DNA of 64,000 nucleotides from Campanula takesimana. Lineage: Eukaryota; Streptophyta; Magnoliopsida; Asterales; Campanulaceae. The position numbers and the translations under genes are program-made. Shown piece by piece: positions 11,397 to 23,229 of the stretch. Where the stretch lies: contig JAOWBW010000190.1 in NCBI GenBank assembly GCA_026119855.1, forward strand, positions 124,001-188,000. The letters run 5' to 3'. Within the stretch, counting starts at the first letter, position 1; every line of letters begins with the position of its first letter. The notes beneath the pieces are model-generated. The model saw only the letters and a program-made list of their open reading frames with translations, did no database searches and had not been told where the DNA came from.

Positions 11397-14300
11397 AGAA
11401 ATTTTCATTTAATACTTGTAGGGTTACTCGATTTCAGTATCCACAATTCGGATGGAATTCATTCTCTATAGAGAATTTGGTTCATGGGATTGGACAATGT
11501 ATGCTAACATGGATAAAAATTAAACACATTGATAGAAATATTAGGGTTTGTTTGAGAAAAATTGGGGGTGATTCTTATAGTAATGAAGCTTAACTACAAA
11601 ATTGAGTATGCTTGAAATGACAGTGAGGGTTGCATTAACAATTTGTTCTTTCTTGTCATTGTTTTAGAATGACTTATTTTTCTCCTCTTCCATTAACTAT
11701 TGTGGTCGTAATCTTGAACAAACTAGTACAGTAATGTCAAATCATCAATATCACTTCGCTATTCTCTTCTAAGTTCTAATAATTTGTCCCCAACCCGATA
11801 TTCAATATGTACATAATTGAAGTCCTATCTCTTATTGCTATAAGTTTGAATCTTGATACCAATATTTCCATTCGCGTTGAACCGAACGAAATGGTAAACA
11901 ATTTTGTAATGGCTAATGCCAAGTTATTGGGATAAATGTTGGTTAAGTTGAGCTTTAATTGAATGGCATTCGAAACTTGTAGATTTTAGAAAAGCAAGGC
12001 TATCTTCTGCAACAGAGAGATGGTTTATCTTGTACCACTTCCTCCCACCGAAACTCCATGTAAAGCTTAATAGTTACTGCTTTAACCAGGGCAGAGAAAC
12101 CATATGTGCATGAAAAGAAAGTACTCCCTCCGTCTGAGGTTCTTACTTTCCTTTTTGGTCTGTCTCAGCCTAAGGTTCTTAGTTGTTTTATTACTTGAAA
12201 TAGACAATGGGACCCATTTGTCATTCTCATAACAAAAACTCCCTACCCGCTTTCTCTCTCCTACTTTACTTTTCATACACACAACATTTACTTTTTCTTA
12301 ATCCCTGTGCCAAGTCAAACTAGGAACCTTAGGCTAGGACGGAGGGTGTAAGAAATAAGGCGAGATTAGATCGTCCTGCGAGATTAAAGAGCCCATACTG
12401 GCGTATCAAAAAAAAAAAAAAAAAAAAAAAGGAAAAAAAAAAGATTTTTAGCTCAAGAATTGTAAGAGCCCATATTGATTACCCTTAACTGTTATTAGGG
12501 ACGACCATCTTTACCCCTGCTCAGTGGCGGAGCTAGAATTTCCTTAAAGGGGAGCAAAGCTATTTTCATTAAGTAAAATATTTGCACTAGTAAGAACAAA
12601 AAAAATAAAAATCAAAGTGAGGCAATTGCCCCCTTTTGATCAAGTGTAGATCCGCCAGTGCCCCTGCTAATGAATACTCCCTCCGTTTCATGTCACTTGA
12701 GACTTTTGGTCAACTTAGGATCGTTTTGACAAGGACTTTATAGAAAATTTTATGATTCTAATAAATATTTAAAAATTATAATATAATTCAACATAAAAAA
12801 CACTCTCAATAACAAACTTTTATTTTTTATTAAGATCATCAAATTTTCTATAATGTCTTGGTCAAAACGATCCTAAGTTGACCAAAAGTCTCAAGTGACG
12901 TGAAACGGAGGGAGTATGAAGTAATGGTTGAAAACTGTATGTACTTAGAAATGATCTTTGAAATATTAGAACTTGTGAACACTTTCTGGTTTGGGACATG
13001 CACGTAGGAGTTCAGAATAAAAATAAATGTGTATAATTGAACTTGAAAAACGAAAATGCCATTGTCTGATTGAAGATTTGACTGGTTCATTCACCTTATT
13101 CCAGCAAAGTCCTGGTCAGTTATTTTGCTTTTCATGCTACAAACTTCTTACTAGATATTTGACTTGTTGTCATGCAGCAACTACTGTCATCATTATGTGA
13201 ATTTGTGATGGCCATCTTAAGGTTACTGGATGATTTATTTAGAGACTCGAAATTAATTTTTTGCCCCATATAGCAATACATGATCCTTTCTGCACCATAC
13301 TCGGAAAATTATGGCACGTGATCCAATTACATAGATTTCGGATCGTGATTCGTCTGCCTAAATGTCCCTGAGTTACTTTTCGTGCTGCTGCAGATAATGT
13401 CCACAGTATATTTAACAAAGGGCAGAAATGGACTGGTTCATATTGGGTATGCCTGAGTTCTATTCTTGTTTTTTAAGGAGTGCTACTATTTGTGATCCCG
13501 TGTCTTACCAAATACTACCTCCGTCCCAAAATGATTTTCACACTTTTTTTGCCGTTACTACGAAGGAACTTTGAGCAATATTTTTAGGTTGATTTAATTA
13601 TTCTAATGAAAATCTAAAACTTGTTATTGACAGTATTGTTGATGGTCTATAAATTACATGTTTTTTGTTTTCATTAATATAATTAAGTCAATCTAAAATT
13701 ATTGCTCAAAGTTCTTTCGTAGTAACGGCAAAAAAAAGTGTGAAGATCATTTTGGGACGGGGGGAGTATATACTTGTCAAGGTATTGCATGTTCGTCACT
13801 GAATGGCCTTACATGTTTATTGTTGCTTCTATTAATCTTTCTTGTTCATTTTCAATTTTTTCCCTCCTGGATTCACTGAATAGTTGGTTCGATTTTTTTT
13901 TATTTTTTTGTGGTTTGTTTTCTTTTTCCTTTTGTTGGGGTTGGAAAATTTTTAATTTCCCATGATTTGAGTTGCTAATACTACCAATCCATTTGATATC
14001 AGACAGGCTTGTAAACCTAGTAAGTTGCTTGTATTCTTGATTGTTTTCGTGTATGTTTCCTCTGGGTGTAGGCGATATTTGAGTTACCATCTGAATGTGC
14101 AGTTTCTATATTAACATGAATATCTAAAGGGAATTTTTATTTTGTGCTTCCGTTTCCATTGGCTTCTGAATCTATTACTTCATACAGGACGAGTTTGCTT
14201 CCTTACCAGCTATTGTACCAAAGGGTCCCATTGCAATCCTTGGTTTGGTAATATTATATTTTTCTCTGGTTATTATGTACTTCTATATTTTGGGCACATC

Positions 14301-17300
14301 TCGTAATGTGACTTTTCTGAACGAAATTATAATTTTAAATCATAAAAGAAAATGATCAGCTAAGGTGAAAACGGGCTAACATTTTCAGGGTGGCGGCACG
14401 GCTGCTCAGTTGATGCTGGACTTATGGCCTTCTTTGCAGCTTGAAGGCTGGGAGATTGACCCAATTGTAAGTATCTTTACTTTCTTCCTCTAGCGGAATC
14501 CTCTCCTCTTTCTTTCATATTCACATTTTATTTCAAAAATCGTTAACCATGTGCTTTTTCTCTAGTTAAATTTCCAATTTCTACTCCATTTGTGGGGGAA
14601 TAAATTGTTGCCAAGTGTGTTCCATGATGGATCCTTTTTGAAATGGAACCGCTCTAGACTTTAGGACTTATGGAATAAGTCATGAGCCAATTAGGTTTTT
14701 TCTCTTGAAATCACTCAAAGTATACTCCCTCCCTCTCATAACAACTAGCACCATTTTTCTCTGACACGGAAATTAAGAAGAGAGTCTATATATTCAAAAG
14801 TATTGTGACTGGGAAATGGTTGTGAGTATGATGATTTGAGAGTGGGACCCACAATTTAAGTGTATAAGTATGACGAGTGGGGTAGGGTTAATAAAGAAAG
14901 AATAAAAGTTGGACATTTTAAGAAAGTGGGACTTACCAATGGGACACCGAGAAAGAAAATTGGCGCAAGTTGTTATGGCCTATGGGACGGAGGGAGTACT
15001 ACTTTCTATAATTTAAACTCAGAAAAGATTAATTAATTGTCTTTAACATCTGCTTCAGTTGATTGATAAAGCAAGACAGTACCTTGGGCTGTCTGATCTT
15101 GAGAAGCAAACTCAAGATGGTGGTGTTCTTAATGTTCATGTCGGTGATGCTTTTTCTTCAGCAAATGCTGTTCCTGGAGGTTATGCTGGTAAAGTTTCAT
15201 GTTAATTGTCATATATTATTATTATTTTTATTTTTATTATAATTATTATATATTTTTGTAATTAAGAAGAAACTATTGTATCAAAGACGTAAGTACATGC
15301 GCCTTAAATAAGCCATTTACTCGACTAAAATTAAACCAGAAAGATTTAAAATTGAAATGAGCAAGAACTGGAAAATCAATGGAACTTACGAAGATTCGCC
15401 CTCCAATCTCTTATGAGATCTGCAGTTGTTACTTCTCTAAAAGATCCCAAAGCTTTTGTCCGTGCCTTGTTATTTTCTCTATATAACATATCTGTACTTT
15501 ATGCATCATCAGTCTATGTGAAATATTTGACATAAGAACTCCTTATTACTGACTCACATGGACATAAACGCACATGTTCATTCTGGGAGATTCTTTTCTT
15601 TAGCTTTAATCAGTGCATTTCTGCTCTTTTACTTGTTCATTATTTGGCAGGAATTGTTGTTGATTTATTTTCTGATGGAAAGGTTTTACCGCAATTGCAA
15701 GAGGTAAATGCAGTTTTCTATACAAAGATTGATTTGGTTAAAGATCTGCACAATGTCAACGCGTTTTTATAGGTTCCTGCTTCCAGCTTAATTTTTTCTT
15801 CCCGACTTAAAATTACATTATATTTCTTGTATACTCTCCCACCGTCCCATTTCAAATTGCAAAAAATCTGTCGAGAATTAAGAATAACCTATATAATAAT
15901 AAGGTGTTGTGAGTATGGATAGTGGGGTATGGATTATACGCGAGATAGGGATTAGTTGATGTGATAGTTGGTTTGAGTATGACAAGTGGGTCCCACATAT
16001 TAAAAAATAATACTCCTTCTGTTTCAGAGTATATGTCCACCTTTCCTTTCTAGTCCGTCCCATAGTATATGTCCACTTCCTAAAATGACAAATAATTTTT
16101 ACTATTCCTCCCACTCATTCTCTCTCCTACTTTACTTTTATACTCACAACACCAATCAACTTACTATTCCATACCCCACCATCTCTCTCCCACCTCACTT
16201 TTCAAGTTTTCATACTCACAACACTTACATGACTTACACCATTTCTTAATCTACGTGCAAATGAAAGGGTGGACATATACTTTGGGACAAAGGGAGTAGT
16301 ATAAACTTACCATTTCAGGCTTTTAAAATTTGAAGTGGGACTCCTATAATATGGAAAATTTTGCAATTTGAAATGGGGCGGAGGGAGATTATCCAAGTAA
16401 TGCTTAAAATTATTTTCTCAATCATTTATTTCGTAGTTGACTTTCTTCGGTAGGTTGAAACCTGGTTGGACCTAAATAGTAAGTTAATGCCAGACGGTCG
16501 CCTCATGGTGAATTGTGGTGGCGCTGATGCTTTACCTTCCAGCAACAGTGAAATCGAATCAAATGCTGACACGTGGCAACAAAACTCCACCATCAAGGCC
16601 TTGTGCAAAGCATTTCCCGGACAAGTGGGTACCTTTTTGCTTCCTTCTTCTGCAAGTGTATGCATAATTGTCTTTCTCAAGTTTTGGTCCGTCATTTGCA
16701 GATAAACACAATTCATGCTCAAGAATAGCGTAGCGTGTTAAGTATAGAGCAAGTGCTCCCTTTTTTACCGGTATACCCAGGCTAAGGTCTCGGCCTAACG
16801 GGAGGAACTTGCGTATTGACCTTTTTGACTCTTAGATTAAGTTTGATAATTTTCGAAGCAACTATGGCCTAAAAGGACGTGGAGATAAAACAGCTAAGGC
16901 AAGAAAAAAGGAAAAAAAATTCAAACTTCCACTAGTTAAGATTCCTTGCTAATGTGAGTTGCCATTGATTGAGAAAGGAGAAGAAAGCAAAGCACGAACA
17001 AAGCCGATAGAGAGAAGGAATAGGATAGGGAATTAGTAAATTCTTGTATTGTGAATTAGTCAACACCTCAAGTATCTATACCCTTAGGGGCCGTTTCATA
17101 ACATGATAAAAGGAAAAGGTCGATGGATAAGATAAATAATATCGAATAGAGTTGTTTGGTACTCCCTCTGTCCCGAAATGATCTTCTCATTTGCCATTTT
17201 CCATTGTCCCAAAATGATCTTCGCATTTTTACAATTTAGGCTTAAATGTGCATAAACACAACATGGCTAGTGAAGCAAATGTTCATATCCTTAAAAAGTT

Positions 17301-17525
17301 TGAATAATCAAACGTGAAGATCATTTTGGGACGGAGGGAGTATTATTTTAAATTATATGATTAATTAGAAGGTTGAGGCTGATAAGAGGCTTCGCCCTTA
17401 TTATTTATCTCATGGAAAAGGGTGGTATTATTAATACGAAGATTATTAGTATGGGGATAAATAATCATGCTTATCCTTGTCTTGCTACCAAACGAGCTCT
17501 TATTCTTACGTCTAGTTACAAAAAC

Positions 17526-17587
<62 letters not shown>

Positions 17588-18107
17588 ATATATACAGGAG
17601 TATATATTTTTTATATAAATATATATCCTATCTTATGCTCAGCTTGTTACAAATATAATGCACCCTTAGCATGACTCAAACAAAACAGCAAGTTGTTCTT
17701 CTGTGCACATCAATGAGGAACCCATCTTCCTTTGATTTTGCTCTTGCACACAATGACAATCGACATATATATACGTATGTGAGGAAAATTTTCTATTTAA
17801 AACATGCCCAAACTAATTTATTTATAGGCTTAACTGGGCTGAACCCCACGCATAGTTGGAGCTCTTATAACACCAGGTGGTTGTTTTTTTTTTTAAAAAA
17901 AAAGGCAGGACTGGAAAAGAACTCACAAAATGCAATCTGACACAGGTAAGCTGGAAAAAGACGCCAAAATATGAAAATTTCATGGCCCTGACGGGACATT
18001 TACCTGATTTAGCAGCATGGTCTTCTGCTCTTCCCGATGAATTGAGGTCGAGTGTGAGCCAATGGATCGCTTGCTGTCCGTCAGAAATTCTAGAGCGGAC
18101 ATCATAG
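11068..18107 (+). CDS. Spermidine-synthase-like SAM-fold protein, plastid-targeted
   Basis: Eight exons with GT-AG borders: 11068-11362, 13394-13446, 14188-14247, 14389-14466, 15059-15188, 15651-15703, 16454-16624, 17946-18107; 1002 nt, 333 residues. The first 50 or so residues are rich in S, P, K and R with few acids and look like a plastid transit peptide (MAASISIPSQSFQF...). The Rossmann core shows the nucleotide-binding loop AILGLGGGTAAQ, the acidic turn GWEID, then HVGDAF and GIVVDLFSDGKVLPQL, as in the plant spermidine-synthase-like SAM-dependent superfamily. The substrate is not known from sequence, and a true aminopropyltransferase activity is doubtful. No break is seen in the frame. 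MITEs lie in introns 1, 2, 4, 6 and 7. Confidence is high for the gene, moderate for function. Confidence 0.88.
11366..11394. repeat. (CT)n microsatellite at a splice donor
   Basis: A tctctc... run starts within a few bases of the 5' splice site at 11363. Translated through, it gives a short SLSLSLS tail and a stop. Confidence 0.8.
12124..12348. mobile_element. Stowaway-like MITE
   Basis: Starts CTCCCTCCGTCTGAGGTTC and ends GGAACCTTAGGCTAGGACGG with a trailing agggtg; in intron 1 of the SAM-fold gene. Confidence 0.8.
12522..12660. mobile_element. hAT-type MITE (139 bp)
   Basis: TIRs CAGTGGCGGAGCT and AGATCCGCCAGTG (near-perfect complement), flanked by an exact 8-bp duplication cccctgct (12514-12521 and 12661-12668), as expected of hAT elements. 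Lies in intron 1 of the SAM-fold gene. Confidence 0.85.
12677..12914. mobile_element. Stowaway-like MITE
   Basis: TA-flanked; CTCCCTCCGTTTCATGTCAC to GTGACGTGAAACGGAGGGAG, with inner complementary arms around ggtcaacttaggatcg. Nine bases after the hAT MITE duplication. Confidence 0.85.
13515..13766. mobile_element. Stowaway-like MITE, subfamily E
   Basis: TA-flanked; CTACCTCCGTCCCAAAATGA to TCATTTTGGGACGGGGGGAG; in intron 13447-14187. Confidence 0.85.
14725..14996. mobile_element. Stowaway-like MITE
   Basis: TA-flanked; CTCCCTCCCTCTCATAACAA to CCTATGGGACGGAGGGAG; in intron 14467-15058. Confidence 0.85.
15834..16387. mobile_element. Stowaway-like MITE interrupted by another MITE
   Basis: Outer arms CTCTCCCACCGTCCCATTTC and GAAATGGGGCGGAGGGAG, with inner complement tcaaattgcaaaa / ttttgcaatttga. 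A second MITE (16013-16296) lies inside. Both are in intron 15704-16453. Confidence 0.8.
16013..16296. mobile_element. Nested Stowaway-like MITE
   Basis: TA-flanked; CTCCTTCTGTTTCAGAGTAT to ATACTTTGGGACAAAGGGAG. Both arms carry atatgtccacc or its complement. Confidence 0.8.
17162..17340. mobile_element. Stowaway-like MITE, subfamily A
   Basis: TA-flanked; CTCCCTCTGTCCCGAAATGA to TCATTTTGGGACGGAGGGAG; in intron 16625-17945. Confidence 0.85.
17529..17592. repeat. (CT)n/(TCTA)n microsatellite
   Basis: About 45 bp of uninterrupted CT followed by TCTA and TATA units, in the last intron of the SAM-fold gene. Confidence 0.9.
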
Positions 18108-18264
18108 TCAAAAAGAGAGTTGCACAAATCTGATGTTTGTTTCAGTATGTCTTCTGTCTAACTTCTGGTATTTTCGTGTCAGGGACAACCATTATAGAGA
18201 AACTATTATCTTCAAGAAGATATCACCACCCTTAGGCTATTTATAGGATCCCATTTGTGTAACA
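18108..18264 (+). other. 3' UTR region of the SAM-fold gene
   Basis: 157 bp between the stop codon and the Helitron terminus, with no other feature. If the mRNA runs past it, its 3' end lies inside the Helitron. Confidence 0.45.
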
Positions 18265-18277
18265 CTAGTACTCATGC

Positions 18278-18294
18278 CCGTGCCGATGGCACGG
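18278..18294 (-). terminator. Helitron 3' terminal hairpin
   Basis: Seven-base perfect stem, three-base loop, placed just before the CTAG end, as in plant Helitrons. Confidence 0.65.
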
Positions 18295-18563
18295 TGACAG
18301 TACTAAAATAATGACAGTACAAAACAATGATAGTATGAAAACGGGTTATAAATAAATTAATTTGAAAGTCTAGGCACAATTTGATTTTATCTTGAATGTC
18401 CACACCTTTATTAAGAACAAATTTTACGAAAAAGTGTTTTTAAAATAAATGTTGTGAGTATTAAAGACACGTATGACTCTCATAATAAGAACATAATAAA
18501 TTTACACGCGTGGTGTTGATGGGAAAGTGAGTGCCATAAACAACATGCTGATGTAAATAAATA

Positions 18564-19424
18564 CTCCTTCCGTCTCAAATTCATGGCTGGTACTCATACC
18601 CATATGAAAATGGGAAAAACATCCTACAATTTGAATTTTTCTTCAACAGTAATCCCCTTCCACCCACTTTCATCTTTCCCGTCACCCCTCCCCCTCCCCC
18701 TTCCCACTTACTTTCCTCTTAATACTCCCTCCCTCCCCCTTCCCACTTACTTTCCTCTTAATACTAAGTACCTACAAATTCCCGGTTTTCTCCTCTCCAC
18801 CCTTCTTCCCTTCTTTCTTGCAGCCACCACCATCACTGCCACTCTTACCCTTGCCACCACTACATGTTCACTCGCCTCTTCAGCTTCTCCGCCAGTGCCT
18901 TGGCGTCAATTACTCCTTTCACTGTCAACAAATCATTCTACTTGTCAATTGCCATCTCTATGTACCTTGTTCAATTAAGGAAAAACTCATCAAATTAGAT
19001 AAATGCTAATGTTATTAACCAATGCACTCTAAGAGAACTAGAAGTAGTAAATGAGAAACTTACTTTTGCTTTTGCTAACAACTTTGTGAATATTTTTGAA
19101 GCTAATAAATTAAATTGAAGGCAGTAGTACTACTGTTTTTTATTTATTGAATGTTGTGGCCTATGCATACTCTCCAAATCCCATAAAAGGATGAGAAGAA
19201 GAAGGGAAGAAGGATGTAACTATAACAGCATTGGGAGTACACAAATTTAGGAAGTACTCGTATAATTATTGGAAATTAGGCCGTATACATAGGCCGTGCA
19301 AAAACATGAATCACACAGGCAGTATACAAATGCTATGTTGTGACTGGGTACTGCCCCAACCTAACATGAGAACCTTCAATGTATTGCATTTTATGATCAA
19401 TATATTATTTTGGAACGTAGGGAG
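18564..19424. mobile_element. Possible long Stowaway-like element in the Helitron
   Basis: TA-flanked CTCCTTCCGTCTCAAATTC at the left and GGAACGTAGGGAG at the right resemble the MITE termini here, but the 860-bp interior shows little arm symmetry and has tandem pyrimidine-rich blocks (cctcccccttcccacttac twice, 18678-18765). The two ends may belong to different MITEs. Confidence 0.35.
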
Positions 19425-20879
19425 TATCAAAATAAGGATTTCACCCCAACCCTCTGAAATACCAAAAATATTAGATTCCTCCCTATCTTCACCAAAGGTA
19501 TCAACAGGGAGGGGCTTTTAAATATATATATATAAAAAATTATGATTACTTTTGAAATTTGTGGGATATATTTATAGATGTATACAAAGCCATAGTCTTT
19601 ATGAGCAACACTTGATTCTTTCGGTGTCACTATATCAGGGAAGGAGGAAGGGGATATTGTGAGCTCCACCCAGCTTAAACTTCTAAAATACATTGTGTTA
19701 AAAGTATTTAGTCAATTTACAGTGGAACGATAACATTTAGAAATTCAAATATAGGGTATATAAAGCATATATATGTAAAGCGGGAGAAATATATGATCTA
19801 AAGAGTATAAAACTCATTAGATCTAGTTTTTACCAGTTTGTTAAAATTGGTAAAAAAAAAAAAAAATAGCTGAAGTAAATCGCCTATTTTAATTGGGCTC
19901 AAAAAATGGTATGTTTGGCAGAGAAGGAAAAATAAGAGGTTTTTTCCCAATTAAAAATCAACCTAAGCGAAAATCCCAAACCAATTGAATTTAGAGGTAA
20001 TGCATTAACAAAGTTCCACGATGTAAAATAGCTGAAGTAAATCGCCTTATGTATATAACATCAAACAATACCTGTCAAAACATTAGCTTTACAACCACCA
20101 AAATGTTAAAAGTATCAGCTTAATCCCATAGAGGTAGATAACATACACAATTTAACCCGTGCATATAAGGATGGGTTTTACCAGAACAATGGATTCCATA
20201 TGCACAAAACATATTAAAAATGTTAAAAGTATCAGCTTAACTGATTTAAGTACTTATCATATCTCATACTCCCTAATCAATAGCAGGGTATTAACTGACT
20301 TAAGTACGAATTTTGAATTCAAGTTGTTGTGCACAGTTTTCTATAGGGCAGATTCTTTACTTTGGCTACAAACATCCCTAATAAAATCAATGGACATGCT
20401 TCTCAAATTAACTCAAATACACATAGCGAAAATCACCCCCAAATTATGTGAATCCTTGAATGATTTCCCCATTACAATAAGAATATGGCTGGAAATCTCC
20501 AACAGAGGTAGATGACATAGTTCCTATACATCTAAGTGACCCCACCCCCTCCACACACACAGAGGAACGCACAAATTGGTATAAACCCCTTTCTTCTCTC
20601 CAACCCCCCCCCCCTAGCTCTTATAACTCTGCAGCAAAATTATTAAAATCTCCAACACAGAGAGATGACCTTGAGATTCTAAAATCAGAGGTGTACGATC
20701 CTGTCCCCTCCCCCAATTCACTCTACAGCAGCAAAACTTTATAAATATCCAAGACAGAGATAGATGACCATAAATATGAGACGAACCCGATCAAACCATG
20801 GAAAAGAAAATTTCGAATGCATGGATAAGACCGTCAAGGTGCACCAAATTAAAATAGGATACGGAATCACCTATTTGAA

Positions 20880-21140
20880 AAAGCAACGATGGAGGGCTAA
20901 GCAAGACCGGACGTTGGTGCAGCAGGCGCGAATGGTCGGCGGTGACTGAGGAGGCGGCGTATAGGTGGCTGCGAGAGACATCGAAGCACGGCAGGGGCGG
21001 TGAGAGGAATTAAGCACCGTTTTTCCTGGAGAGGGTTTTCGATTTGGAGGAGGGGATCGCAGACTGGTTCCAACGTTGGAAGGGGAAGGTGGAAACCGTC
21101 AAATGACAGCCACACGATTAACTTTGGAAAATTCATCTGA
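20880..21140 (-). pseudogene. GC-rich patch in the Helitron, possible captured gene piece
   Basis: Composition shifts to GC-rich; the minus strand has a 79-codon open frame (21136-20897) starting MNFPKLIVWLSFDGFHLPLP. The ending looks like proline/arginine-rich translated 5' sequence. No family is recognised. Confidence 0.3.
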
Positions 21141-21348
21141 ACGGATGAGGAAAAGATGGAAAATCAAGAATTAATGGGAGCCTTTGGATGAGAGTGGTTA
21201 TGAGTTAATCTCAGCCACTCTTTGTCTATTTTTTGGAGGCAGTTAAAAGCATTCCCTTTTGTATTATAGATATTTTAAGTTGGAGGATAGTGGCAAGGCA
21301 CCATATCCTCCTCATCCAACATTAATAGTAACTAAAAATCGAAAAGTG

Positions 21349-21633
21349 CTCCCTCCGTCCCAAAGTAAGTGTCCAACATTCCATTTGCACGGGGATTAAG
21401 AAATGATGGAAGTGAGGTAAGTGTTGTGAGTAAGAAAAGTGAGGTAGGAGAGAGAAGGTGTGGTAGGGAATATTAAGTTGATTGATGTTGTGACTATAAA
21501 AGTAAAGTAGGAGAGAGAATGAGTGACAGGAGGAATAGTAAAGAATCTTTGCCATTTAAGGAAGGGGACACTTACACTGGGACAAACTAAAAAGGAAAAG
21601 TGAACACTTATTCTGGGACTGGGACGGAGGGAG
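21349..21633. mobile_element. Stowaway-like MITE
   Basis: CTCCCTCCGTCCCAAAGTAA to GGGACTGGGACGGAGGGAG; inner gtgtccaac / gtgaacacttattc arms. Located 78 bp past the Helitron end. Confidence 0.8.
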
Positions 21634-21778
21634 TATCTCATGTGAATTTTTTTAACGAGCATTTTGCAGCTCGTGCGTATATGATTTTGCCACAACGCTC
21701 TATTCGAGAGTGGAGATCATATGGGGTGTTTAGTGGGCCCCATTTTTAACCTGTTAGATCTTAGCTGCACTTTTCAAA

Positions 21779-22165
21779 AGCTCACTTGTGTGACCATAAC
21801 CATTTTTTACCATATTGTAGGGGCTCTAGGTGCAAAAGCTCGCTTGTGTGACCATAACCGTATTTCGACCAAACTATAGGGGTTCTAGGTGCAAAATATG
21901 ATATACTCTACCATTTCGAAATGGTTTTCTCACTTTTTTATTTTTTGTTTGTTTCTTTGAACTTTGAGCAGTAATTATAGTTTAGTTTAATAATCTTAAT
22001 GAAAATTTTAAATTTGAAAAGGGTTCTAGGTGCAAAATACGATACACCCCTACTTTTCCGAAATCATTTTTCGCTTTGTTGTTTTTTTGTTGTTTGTTTG
22101 ATTAAACTTGAACAGTAATTATAGTTTAAGTTATTTATTCTAATGAAAGTTTTAAATTTGACAAG
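21779..22165 (+). repeat. Tandem duplications with shared GGTGCAAAA junctions
   Basis: A 58-59-bp unit (agctcacttgtgtgaccata... to ctaggtgcaaa) is repeated at about 21779 and 21837. A unit of about 130 bp (cgaaatggttttctcac... ending tttaaatttgaaaa) is repeated at about 21910 and 22046. 'gg(g)ttctaggtgcaaaa' stands at three of the junctions. Confidence 0.65.
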
Positions 22166-22735
22166 CGGCACAATTAGTAGTAAATTTTTAGGTCAAACTC
22201 TCAAATTTTAATTATCGTATTGAAATTCCACTATTTAGACAATGGCCTATCGTTACTTGATCGTTTGAAAATATGCATCCTACACTTTGAACTTGGTTAA
22301 AGTAGACATCAATTTGTCAACACCTCTATGTTTAGATAATTACTCACTTCAAACCAGAATTAAACGTCGCGGTTTTTTCGGTACGTCAATAAAATAAGTG
22401 TTGTAAGTCTATAATCTAGTGTAGTGCCAAGAGTAATGTTTTAAGTGCTAATGATAGTGTTTGTGAAATGCGATAGTTTTTCGATTGCTAGTGAAGCAGC
22501 TTTGAAGTGGGATAGACATGCCTAGTTCACGGTTCATTATATGCTCAAAACGGTATGAACCGTGAATATATATAGTTCACGGTTCATCTGATTTAGTTGT
22601 ATTTTATTTAGTTTTATTTCAATTATTTATTTTGAGCAGTTTTACTTTTTCTTTTTTTAGCTGTGGCATGTTGTGGATATTGTAATCACCAACACACATA
22701 ATGAATCAAAAGCATCAATTTTTATATCGTGGGTT
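22166..22735. other. Spacer with short palindromic GTTCACGGTTCAT motifs
   Basis: No gene is seen. agttcacggttcat occurs at about 22525 and 22579, with its complement atgaaccgtgaa between them (22555), giving a possible hairpin. Confidence 0.4.
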
Positions 22736-22742
22736 TTGAGTA

Positions 22743-23215
22743 GACGTGACCATCCGGTTATAACCGGCGGTTAACGGTTATAACCGCCGGTTAGGAAATC
22801 CGTTAAGTTCTAACCGTAACTTAACCGGCTAACCGTGATGTCCGGTTACGGTTAATCCGGTTATGTGATTTTTTTTTTTTTTTTTTTTTTATTTTTTTTT
22901 AAAGGAAAAACATTTTTTTAGCAGTTTTTGTTAGAAAACTAACTGAAAATCATCAAAAAACTGACAATAAATGAAGGAAAACACTAATTTTGTTAGAAAA
23001 CTAACAGCAATTGTTTAAAAACTAACTATAATTCTGAAAACTAACTAAAAAATGTTAGGAAACTGACAGTTAATATAGACGGTTGAATTGACGGTTAGCT
23101 TCCCGGTTATAACCGGCGGTTAACTGGTTACTAAATGGCCTAACCTTAACCGAACCGTGTAACCGACGGTTGAAACGGTTGGCGGTTTGGCGGTTGGCCG
23201 GTTACTGTTGAAAAA
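22743..23215. mobile_element. hAT-like non-autonomous element (TAACCGG-rich ends)
   Basis: Both ends are packed with ggttataaccgg/aaccggcggtta motifs in inverted arrangement (22755-22865 and 23080-23215), as in plant hAT elements with subterminal repeats. The middle is AT-rich with repeated 'aaaactaac'. The extreme termini and target duplication are eroded. Confidence 0.5.
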
Positions 23216-23229
23216 TGGTTTTTTTTAAT

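Larger units (their letters stand above)
18265..21270 (-). mobile_element. Non-autonomous Helitron (3.0 kb)
   Basis: Read on the minus strand, the 5' end at 21270 is TCTATAATACAAAAGGG and the 3' end at 18265 is CTAG. Nine bases before the terminal CTAG is a 7-bp perfect stem with a 3-base loop (ccgtgcc-gat-ggcacgg, 18278-18294). The host bases are A and T with no duplication, the Helitron target pattern. No Rep/helicase reading frame is visible. Inside are MITE-like ends (18564, 19424), a repeated 'aaaatagctgaagtaaatcg' (19862, 20025), three or four degenerate copies of a 'ccaa(c/g)acagagatagatgac' unit (20500-20770), and a GC-rich patch (20880-21140). Confidence 0.65.

Noticed and set aside
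18583..18978. 131-codon Pro/Leu/Thr-rich open frame
   Set aside because: Encoded by tandem pyrimidine-rich repeats inside the Helitron; no domain or conserved motif seen.
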